Source of the DNA: Spiroplasma endosymbiont of Poecilobothrus nobilitatus
Lineage (GTDB): Bacteria > Bacillota_I > Bacilli_A > Mycoplasmatales > Mycoplasmataceae
Reading direction: 5' to 3'
Assembly: GCF_964030655.1 (NCBI RefSeq)
Contig: NZ_OZ034915.1
Location: 248,001 to 312,000, forward strand
Length of the DNA: 64,000 nt
A program made the translations under genes and the position numbers. The stretch's first letter is position 1, and each line of letters starts with the position of its first letter. The notes beneath the pieces are model-generated. The model was not told the origin of the DNA. It searched no databases and worked only from the letters and a program-made list of their open reading frames with translations. Below are positions 56,114 through 64,000 of the stretch, one piece after another.

Positions 56114-57335
56114 TGAATAGGCTCCAATTATTAGGACCATAATTATATAGACTTCAAAATTAGATAAAATTATTAAGAAAGAAGGAATATAAAAATGGGA
56201 AATAAAACTTCATACTCTGAATAATTTAAAAAACAAATTGTCATGCTATATAAAAATGGTAAAAGTGTTATTAATCTAGGGCAAGAATATAATTTACCAA
56301 AACCAACTATTTATAGTTGAGTTAAAAATTATAATAATTCTGGTTCATTTAAAGCAAAAGACAATCGCACACTAGAAGAAAATGAAATAATAACTTTACG
56401 AAAAGAACTTAAAGACTTGAAAATGGAAAATGACATTTTAAAGCAAGCCGCACTGATAATGGCCAAAAAATAACAATAATTAATAACAACAAAACAAAAT
56501 ATTCAGTAATAAAAATATGTAAGATTTTGGGTTTATCAAAATCAACGTATTATTATCAAACTAATAAATGTATTAACAAGCAAGTTAATAATTATGAACA
56601 AGAAATTATCAGTGCCTTTAATAAAAGTCGCAAAATTTATGGAGCTCGCAAAATTAAAGTTATTTTAAACAGAAAAGATATCATCTTATCGCGGCGAAAA
56701 ATCAGATTATTTATGATCAAAAATAATTTGGTTTCTAAATACACCAAATTAAAATATCATAATCATAAAACAACAGTCAATAATGACCAAATTAATAATA
56801 TTTTAAATCGTCAATTTAACAACAAAAAACCTAATGAAGTTATTGTTAGTGATTTAACATATGTTCAAGTTGGCGCTAAATGACATTATATTTGTTTATT
56901 AATTGACTTGTTTAATCGTGAAATAATTGGTTATAGTGCTGGGCCGAATAAAACAGCCGAACTGGTTCAACAAGCTTTTCATAAAATAACACGACCATTA
57001 AATCAAATAACTCTATTTCATACTGATCGTGGTAATGAGTTTAAAAATAAAATCATTGATGAAATTTTAATAACTTTTAATATTAAAAGATCATTAAGCA
57101 ATAAAGGCTGCCCTTATGATAATGCTGTGGCTGAAACAACTTACAAAATTTTTAAAACTGAATTTATTAAGGGTAAAAAATTTAAAAATTTAACACAATT
57201 AAAATACGAACTTTTTGATTTTGTGCATTGATATAACAATATTAGAATTCATGGCAGTTTAAATTATTTATCTCCAGTTACTTTTATAAAACAAATGTCT
57301 ATATAAAAAGTGTCCTAAAAAGTGTTGCCATTCCA
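56114..57335 (+). mobile_element. IS-A copy F
   Basis: Inserted in the IS-D orfA with a clean 3-bp duplication ATA (56111-56113, 57336-57338); removing it restores the frame CAA TAT AAT ATA AAT. Ends TGAATAGGCTCC and GTTGCCATTCCA. OrfA has TAA at 56222 (GAA elsewhere). OrfB (to 57306) is open with minor changes (TFKT to IFKT region, FRKQ to FIKQ). Confidence 0.95.
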
Positions 57336-57442
57336 ATAATATAAATGCAAATACAGTAGAATCTTGATGAACAAATCATAAAAAAAGTAAAATTAAACAA
57401 TCCTAAAGGACCTAAAATTTCTTTTGCCAAAAGAAATTTAGA

Positions 57443-58659
57443 TGGAATGGCAAGGGTTTTTTGGACAAATTTTATGTAGAATAATAATTTCTGTATTGCA
57501 ATGGTGTTAAATAATTTAGTTTGCTATGAATTCGAATATTATTGTACCAATTAATGTAATCAAATAATTCTAATTTAAACTGCTCAACGTTTTTAAATTT
57601 ATTATTTTTAATAAATTCAGTTTTAAAAATTTTGTATGTTGATTCCGCAACAGTATTGTCATAAGGACAACCTGGTTTACTGTAAGATTTTTGAATCCCA
57701 TTTTTAACTAACAGGTTATAAATAAGATTATTATTGAATTCACTGCCTTGATCAGTGTGAAATATTTTAATATTGCTTAATGAAAATTGAAGTTTATTAA
57801 AGCTGCTTTCAACTAATTTGGCATTTTTGTGTAAACTAACATCATAACCAATAATTTCTCGATTAAATAAATCAACTAAGAAACAGACATAATATCATTT
57901 GTTACTAATAAAAACATAGGTTAAATCACTGACAACAACTTCATGTAGTTTATAACTATCAAAATCTTGATTTAACAAATTGTTATATTTATATGTAACA
58001 TCATTTGTATTTTAATGTTTGTATTTGATTTTTGTATAATTTGAAATTAAGTTATATTTTTTCATTATGTTGCTGATTTTTACACGAGATAACATGATAT
58101 TTTTCTGAGCTAATATAACTTTAATTTTGCGTGTTCCATAATTTTTACGACTTTTTAGAAAAATACTGATAACAGCATTATCAATGTTTTGAGTATTCTT
58201 GGGATTATTTGCTTTTAATTGATAGTAATATGTTGATCTAGCAAATTTCAATGTTTTACATAAATTAATAATTGGATATTTTGCTTTGTTATTTTTAATG
58301 ATTACTATTTTTTGCCGATTATCAGTGTTGCTTGCTTTAAAATGTCATTTTCCATTTCTAATTGTTTAACTTTTTTACGTAATTGAATTAATTTGTTTTC
58401 TTCTGGCGTTCTATTATCTTTAGTTTTAAATGAGCCCCCCGAGTTGCTAAAATGGTGAGCTCATTTCCAAACAGTAGATTTACCAATTTGATAATCATTG
58501 ACTAATTGTTCAGGAGTTTGACCCATTTTGTAAAGACCAACAATTTGTTGCTTAAATTAATCAGTATAATGATTCTTCGCCATAATTACACCTCCATTGT
58601 AGTTTAATTATAAATATTTACTCTACATTATTGTTGTCTAATTTATCTTAACCCATCCA
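57443..58659 (-). mobile_element. IS-B copy B1 (second IS3-type element)
   Basis: 1217 bp, ends TGGAATGGCAAGGG... and the inverse of TGGATGGGTTAAGATAAATT. OrfA (58305-58583) resembles the IS-A OrfA in length and layout but has TAA near codon 9 (DEF expected) and one extra Gly codon. OrfB (57472 to about 58300) has DDE residues in VSDLTYVF, FHTDQGSEFNN and YDNTVAESTYK, and one TAA near 58014. Inactive. A remnant (B2) lies at 16.6-17.0 kb. Confidence 0.92.
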
Positions 58660-58819
58660 AAGTTTTCATTCATTACTTAAGAAAGCTACAATCCATAATA
58701 AAATATATAATTCACATGAAGAATATATACAAGATGTTATAAAATGAAATACATGATATTAAAATCGTAAAGAAAAAGATATAATTAAAAAAAAAGTAAA
58801 TACTTTTTATTAGTACTTA

Positions 58820-59536
58820 CTAAAATGGGTGCACTCTATTACCATCTTTTTCATATTCTTGATCAATTTTTTGTAATTTAATTGTTAAATCATTAATTGC
58901 ACTAATTTTAGCAATAAATAATAATTCATCATCTAATTTAATTGTTTCAACATCTCCGGGTAAAATAACACGGCCTTTACGTTTAACATAAACAATATTA
59001 TAATCTTTATTATTAATAAAACGTAATTCTGATAATGTTTGTCCTTCAATATTTGGATCAGTCACTTGAATAATTAATGATGCATAATTTTCATCAACAG
59101 TTTGCATTTCAATTTCAATATCAAACATTGCTTTAGTTGCAGTAATACTTCCGGCCATTGTATCGGGTTGGATAATATTGTTAATTCCTAATGCTTTTAG
59201 AATTCGTGCATGACGAATATCTTTTACTTTTGCAATAATATTAGTAATCCCAAGGTCTTGTAATCCAATAATTGTTAAAATACTAGCTTCAATATTACTT
59301 GCGATTGTGATAATGACAGTATCGTATTCGTCTAGTCCTTGCTCAATTAGATTTGTTTTAACTGTTGCATCTAATGCTACGCCATCAACTTGTTCATAAC
59401 TAGCAATCATATTATTAACCTTAGTTTGGTCAATATCAAAGACCATAATATGTTGTTTTCGCACAATTAGTGTTTCAATTATTGAACGTCCAAAATTATT
59501 TAGTCCAATAATTGCAAAACTTTTTCTTCTTGCCAT
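58820..59536 (-). CDS. K+ uptake regulatory subunit KtrC/TrkA-type
   Basis: 238 residues: RCK_N Rossmann domain (FAIIGLNNFGRSIIETL, VFDIDQTKV) binding nucleotide, then RCK_C (TDPNIEGQTLSELRF...GRVILPG..ETIKLDDELLFIA). It gates the membrane subunit KtrB, encoded divergently 102 bp away. The start is ATG 59536 with GGGGGGAAGGA upstream; the longer frame to 59653 overlaps the ktrB start and lacks a ribosome site. The last five residues (RVHPF) and stop come from the IS-D terminal repeat. Confidence 0.93.
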   Translation of the reverse strand: MARRKSFAIIGLNNFGRSIIETLIVRKQHIMVFDIDQTKVNNMIASYEQVDGVALDATVKTNLIEQGLDEYDTVIITIASNIEASILTIIGLQDLGITNIIAKVKDIRHARILKALGINNIIQPDTMAGSITATKAMFDIEIEMQTVDENYASLIIQVTDPNIEGQTLSELRFINNKDYNIVYVKRKGRVILPGDVETIKLDDELLFIAKISAINDLTIKLQKIDQEYEKDGNRVHPF

Positions 59537-59638
59537 TCCTTCCCCCCTTATTGCATCTTTAATTATACTATTTTTTTTATTATTAGCAATAATTACTAAC
59601 TTGTAGTATATAATAATATTAATGAAAGAGGGACACAA

Positions 59639-61231
59639 ATGGTTTTTTTTCAATTATATTTCAAAAATATTTTTAAAAGAAAAAATGATAATAAACAACA
59701 ACGTAATAATGATCCAACTGCACCATTAACACGACATCGTCATTGGTTACCCTTCTCAAAAATATCGGGAAGATTATTTTTAGTTTATATTTTAATTGTT
59801 CTTTTAGGTGGACTACTGTTATCAATTCCAGGTTTTGTTCATGGCGGAGAACGGATGATTCTTGATGGAAAAGGTAAAATTTTAAACCCTTCAGTTACTT
59901 TTGCGTGAAATTATTTAATTGGTTTATTTACTGCCGCTAGTTCTTTTTCTGATACTGGGATTACAATTAGTAATCCAGCAGCGGATTATAGTTTTTGAGG
60001 ACAGTTGGTAATTTTAATTTTAATTCAAACAGGTGGTTTTGGAATTGCCACTTTTAAAATTATGATTTTTGTATGATTAGGGCGCCGAATTTCAATTAAA
60101 GATAAAATGCTAGTGCAAGGTGAACGAGGAAGTAGTAACTTTGGGCATACAATGGATTTAATTAAAAATAGTTTTATTTTTTTAATTATTTTGGAATGTT
60201 TTGGGGCAATTTTATTATTTTGTAATTTTTATTTTTCACCGTTATCAGTAGAAGGAAAATTCATGATTGATAATGTTACTTATCATAATTTTTGACGAAG
60301 TTTATGAAGTGGTGTTTTCCACTCAATTTCATCAATAAATAATGCTGGGTTTGATATTATTGGTAATTCATCATTAATGCCTTATAATACTAATTATTTT
60401 ATTCAATTTGTGTTTTTATTCCAATTTATTATTGGTGGTTTAGGTTTTCCAACTTTTTACGATTTAAAACGAAAATTTGTAGCATGACGACGAAAAGAAC
60501 ATGTTAAATTTACCTTATTTACTAAAATTAATTTAATTACTTATATTGGTTTATCAATTATTGGTGTTTTTAGTGTTTGACTAATTGAATTTACGAATAT
60601 TAATATAATTCACCCTGAAACTGGTCAGCATATGGAAAGTATTTTACGAAATTCAAAATCAAATTGAAATGGTTTTATGAATATTTTCTTTAATACAATG
60701 TCAACCAGAAATGCAGGTTATTCAACAGTTGAAATGAGTAACTTTTTACCAGGATCACGAATAGTGATGTCAATTATGATGTTTATTGGTTCAGCGCCTT
60801 CTTCTACTGCGGGGGGAATTCGAACAACAACCTTAGCTGTTATTATCATTACAATTTGGTCTATTATTCGGAATAATAATAGTGTTAATGCTTTTAAACG
60901 GAAAATTCCAAATGAAACAGTAAAACGAGCTTTAGGAGTTACTGTTATTTCGGGAGGTTTAATTGCAATTGCTATTATTTGTATTAGTGTTGAAAATCCT
61001 CATCTTGATGTTTTAAATACTTTTTTTACAATTTGTAGTGCATTTGGGACAACAGGATTAAGTACTTTAAATTTTACCGAACTATATAACATTGGTATTT
61101 TAAGTACTTTAATATTGATTCTATTAATGTTTATTGGGCAATTAGGAGTTTCTTCAACATTATTAGTTTCAATTCGTGGAAGTGGCGAAAAAGAATACAG
61201 TTATGTTGAAAAAAATATTTTAATTGGATAG
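59639..61231 (+). CDS. K+ transporter membrane subunit KtrB/TrkH-type
   Basis: 530 residues with repeated M1-P-M2 modules. Selectivity-filter-like turns appear as SSFSDTGITI, SSINNAGFDIIG, MSTRNAGYSTV and CSAFGTTGLST. A long basic N terminus precedes the first helix. Many TGA Trp codons. GAAAGAGGGA precedes ATG 59639; TATAAT at 59609-59614. Works with the divergent RCK subunit for K+ accumulation. Confidence 0.95.
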
Positions 61232-61255
61232 GTTGAAAAAAATAATCTTTTTCTC

Positions 61256-61283
61256 TTGTTTAAAATGATATCTTTTGTATAAT
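61256..61283 (+). promoter_or_regulatory. Promoter of tRNA-Ser
   Basis: TTGTTT (61256-61261), 16-bp spacer, TATAAT (61278-61283), 17 bp before the tRNA. Confidence 0.75.
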
Positions 61284-61300
61284 ATATAGGGTATCACCAC

Positions 61301-61391
61301 GGAACAGTACTCAAGTTGGTGAAGAGGGCACCCTGCTAAGGTGTTAGGTCGGGTAACCGGCGCGAGAGTTCGAGTCTCTCCTGTTCCGCCA
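61301..61391 (+). tRNA. tRNA-Ser (anticodon GCT)
   Basis: 91 nt including the encoded CCA, with a long variable arm (GGTCGGGTAACCGGC). Acceptor GGAACAG/CTGTTCC; anticodon loop CTGCTAA between GCACC and GGTGT. Confidence 0.96.
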
Positions 61392-61439
61392 TTTAATTAC
61401 ATTTAACAAAAAAAAGTAATAAAGAGTTATAAATAATTT

Positions 61440-62582
61440 CTTTAATTTTGTAGAAAACTCTTGATATTTATAAAATATACCTAAAATTAGGTATATTTTT
61501 AATATAAGAGGTGAATAATTAATGGAAAAAATAATTGAAGAATTAATAAATAGTTTAACAGATGATCAATTTTTAGAATTTCATGAAAAAGTAAAAAAAG
61601 AAGCAGAATTAATTAAAAAACAAAAACGCTTAAATGAAATTGATCAAAAATTTAGGGATAAAGGTATTAAATGTCCTAATTGTCAATCTTTTTATTGTGT
61701 TAAAAATGGTCATAATCCTGAAGGAAAACAAAAATATTTATGCAAAAAATGTCGTGCTAGTTTTGATGCTTTTCGTGATCATTTTACGTATTGAAGTCAT
61801 TTAAATTATGAACAGTGAAATTTATTGATTCAAATTTCATTATTAGGCCAATCTAGTAAAATGATTTCCCACTTTATTAAAACATCACCGAAAACCGCTT
61901 GATATAATAGCCGAAAAATAATGAAATCAAAACAATTAGAAAACACCCAATTAAAATTTAAAACGTTAAATGGCCAAATTCAAATCGATGAAACATTTAT
62001 TAAAGAAATCCACAAAGGTAATTTTAAAGATAAATTTGATAAAAGAAAAATTCATCTTGATTCATTTTCAACCAACACTAAATGTTGTGTTCAAATGGCT
62101 GTTGATAGCAATAATAATATTTATGTTAAATCAACCAACACAAAACGATTACAAAAACAGTGAATTATTGAAAATATTAATAAACAATTAATCAAAGAAA
62201 ATTCAATTATTATTTCTGACATGCAACCATTATATTTATTAGTAGCAAAACAAACAAATTCTATTTTATTAGCAACTAAAACTAGTACAAATCCTGATGC
62301 TAGTTATCGGAAGTTAAATAAAATTAGTAAATTACAATCAAATCTTAAAGAATCCTTAATTCATTATCATGGCTTAGGTTTCGCGAACATTCAAAATTAT
62401 TTAAATCTCTGAAAATGAAAATACCAGCATAAAGGTTTAACGCCAAACCAACAATCATCGGTATTATATTTTAACGTATAAAAAAGTTAAATAACAATAT
62501 TAAAAGTTTATATAATTTTCTTTTAAAGTTATCATATTGATGATTTTTTTTATTTCATCAAGAGTTTTCTACAAAATCAAAA
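61440..62582 (+). mobile_element. IS-C copy C5, complete
   Basis: 1143 bp with terminal repeats CTTTAATTTTGTAGAAAACTC and ...GAGTTTTCTACAAAATCAAAA, flanked by an exact 8-bp duplication AATAATTT (61432-61439, 62583-62590). A hairpin ATCAT/ATGAT followed by eight T near the 3' end (about 62530-62550) can terminate the transposase mRNA. Inserted just upstream of the cls promoter. Confidence 0.97.
61522..62481 (+). CDS. IS-C transposase (IS1595/ISXO2-like), copy C5
   Basis: 319 residues, intact: zinc ribbon CPNC...LCKKC, DDE-type domain with IQIDETF and IISDMQPLY. All catalytic and zinc positions match the consensus of the five copies, with one notable change (GFTNIQ to GFANIQ). GAGGTGAA precedes ATG 61522. 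Best candidate for an active IS-C. Confidence 0.93.
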
Positions 62583-62656
62583 AATAATTTTTATAACTCT
62601 TTTTAAATTATTGGTATAATAAAAGTAGTAATATTGTGCAATAAAGGGGAAACATA

Positions 62657-64000
62657 ATGAAAAATTGATTAAAAATTATTTTATCAATGATTTTTTTATT
62701 TGGTATGGCGATTATGGGGTTACTTGTTGTAGTTGTTATTTTCAATGTTAAATTCTTATATATTTTTTTAGGAATTGTTATTATTGATTTAATTTTCTCA
62801 TTCTTTTTCTTTTTTTCCAAACGACGTTATGAAGTTAAATTTTCTTGAATTATTTTTATTAATTTTGTGCCATTTATTAGTTTATGTTCATATGTTTTTT
62901 TTGGACGAAAATACCATTATTCAAATAAAAAATCATTATTGTACAATCATTTAAATAAATTAGAATATGATACTTATTGTAAAAAAAATAAGATATGTTT
63001 AATAAAATATACTGCTCCTAATCAAAAATTTGGGAATGTTGTTGAATTATTAATGCGGCATGCAAATAAGCCATTATACCAAAATAATAAAATTAAAATA
63101 ATTACAAATGGGACCCGTGTTTTTAAATCATTGTTAACAGATTTACAACAAGCACAACAATATATTTTATTAACTTATTTTATTGTTGCTGATGGTGAAC
63201 TATTTGAATCTTTTTTAGCAGTGTTAGAAGAGCGAATTGCTGCTGGTGTTCGAGTTTATATGATTTATGACCATGTTGGTAGTTACTTTAAAATTAGTAA
63301 AAAAAGTATTAAAAAATTAATTAAAGCTGGTGTTCGAGTTCATAAATATTTGCCAATTATTACACCTTTTATTAGTGGGAATGCCAATTATCGTAATCAT
63401 CGTAAAGATGTTATTATTGATGGTTTAATTGGTTATACTGGTGGGATTAATTTAGCTGATTTATATGCTGATAAATCATGAAAATTTGGAATTTTTCATG
63501 ATACACAAGTACGAATTGAAGGTGAAGCGGTTCGAGGTTTGGAAGTAATTTTTGCTGATGACTGATTTTTTGCAACTACTAAACGTCATGAAATAATCAC
63601 ATATTTAGAACCAGCTATTTTAGCACCAAAAGATTACAATATGAAGGGTAAATCACATTTACAAATTGTTAATCATAGTCCTAGCATTGATCATTCCATT
63701 ACCAAAGACCTATATATTTCATTAATTAACAAAGCTCGTAAACGAGTTTGATTATCAACTCCTTATTTTATTCCACCAGATGATCTTATTCAAGCTTTAA
63801 TTCTTGCAGCACGCGCTGGAGTTGATGTTCGTTTAACAATTCCGGGTTTGACTGATAAAATTTTTGTTTTAGATATAACAAAAAGTTACTGTAAACCTTT
63901 ATTTGCTAATGGTGTTAAAATTTATGAAATGAATAATACTTTTAGTCATAATAAAATTGCTATTTTTGATGATGATATTGCTGTGATTGGGACTTGTAAT
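62657..64000 (+). CDS. cls: Cardiolipin synthase, partial at the window end
   Basis: 448 codons are visible without a stop (families are about 480-510). Two or three N-terminal transmembrane helices (residues 5-55 and 66-85) precede the phospholipase D-type domain. The first HKD motif reads NHRKDVIIDGLIGYTGGIN and the second SHNKIAIFDDDIAVIGTCN, at the very end of the window. Joins two phosphatidylglycerols into cardiolipin. AAAGGGGA precedes ATG 62657; an extended -10 (TGGTATAAT, 62612-62620) lies just after the C5 duplication. Confidence 0.96.

Larger units (their letters stand above)
55937..58837. mobile_element. IS-D (IS3-like) remnant carrying nested IS-A and IS-B copies
   Basis: The ends AGACTGCACCCC....AGTAAGTAAAAT (55937) and, inverted, AGAGTGCACCCATTTTAGTAAGTACT (58837) form the IS-D terminal repeats. 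Inside, an orfA fragment starts GTG 56008 (VAKKGQKYNKYTSEFITKII) and resumes after IS-A copy F to a stop at 57404 (QYNINANTVESWWTNHKK). A C-terminal orfB fragment lies at 58660-58815 (SFHSLLKKATIHNKIYNSHEE). The centre was replaced by IS-B copy B1. It lies between gatB and the converging trkA. Confidence 0.85.

Noticed and set aside
61970-62191. Second ORF overlapping each IS-C transposase (about 73 codons, also at 32.4, 42.4 and 45.9 kb)
   Set aside because: It is a shifted-frame shadow inside the transposase catalytic domain; its conservation follows from the copies being near-identical.

Overview
The window looks like a piece of a Spiroplasma chromosome, probably of the citri group. It is very AT-rich, and almost every long gene stays open only if TGA is read as tryptophan: leuS, ktrB, ligA, the YwaF-like gene and all transposases contain several in-frame TGA codons. 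The gene set is that of a cell-wall-less, fermentative Mollicute: PTS enzymes, HrcA/CIRCE-controlled chaperones, Ktr-type K+ uptake and GatCAB. The assignment is by gene content and codon use; no database was searched.

Layout. 1-3.1 kb: end of an IS1595-like element, an EamA-like transporter and a glpX (class II fructose-1,6-bisphosphatase) remnant cut by a 172-173 bp MITE-like repeat. 3.1-15.5 kb: a conserved core with a HAD hydrolase, CIRCE-clpB, hrcA-grpE-dnaK-dnaJ, a broken rhodanese gene, pnp, plsX and rnc. 15.6-17.4 kb: scrap zone with a broken membrane protein, MITE copy 2, an IS3 remnant and a perfect 73-bp inverted repeat. 17.4-23.2 kb: a membrane protein, nitroreductase, leuS, a YwaF-like protein and nadK. 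23.2-25.9 kb: an unexplained, comparatively GC-rich hairpin segment, then decayed phage-type genes including an intact RuvC-like/possible OB-fold protein. 25.9-34.4 kb: an IS-dense zone enclosing a 38-aa basic protein, trxA, a split HAD gene, a six-tRNA operon (Asn-Glu-Val-Thr-Lys-Leu), an IS1595-like copy and an IS30-type element. 34.4-40.65 kb: a tailed-phage head/packaging block (TerS, TerL, small protein, portal, large structural protein) with overlapping cistrons and scattered in-frame TAA codons. 40.65-49.3 kb: IS copies alternating with ptsI, a small membrane protein and crr. 49.3-56 kb: a broken polytopic membrane protein, then ligA-gatC-gatA-gatB. 56-58.8 kb: one IS with two others nested in it. 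58.8-64 kb: divergent ktrC(trkA)/ktrB, tRNA-Ser, an IS1595-like copy and the start of cardiolipin synthase.

Mobile DNA is the dominant theme. Names used here are local: IS-A (IS3/IS150-type, about 1.22 kb, 7 copies or parts), IS-B (a second IS3 type, 2), IS-C (IS1595/ISXO2-type, about 1.14 kb, 8-bp target duplications, 5), IS-D (an older IS3-like element seen only as ends and fragments) and one IS30-type element. IS-A orientation follows orfA-orfB; the left end carries orfA. IS-A copy A3 and IS-C copies C3 and C5 keep complete reading frames, so they are the best candidates for active elements.

The most interesting points are: the tailed-phage remnant; the RuvC-like phage protein; the MITE with an 8-bp duplication inside an IS-C copy; IS-C insertions immediately upstream of the -35 region of four host promoters; the perfect 73-bp hairpin; a consensus promoter-terminator pair that could make a small RNA beside the phage block; and a recurring GAA/CAA-to-TAA decay signature that can be calibrated with the IS copies.
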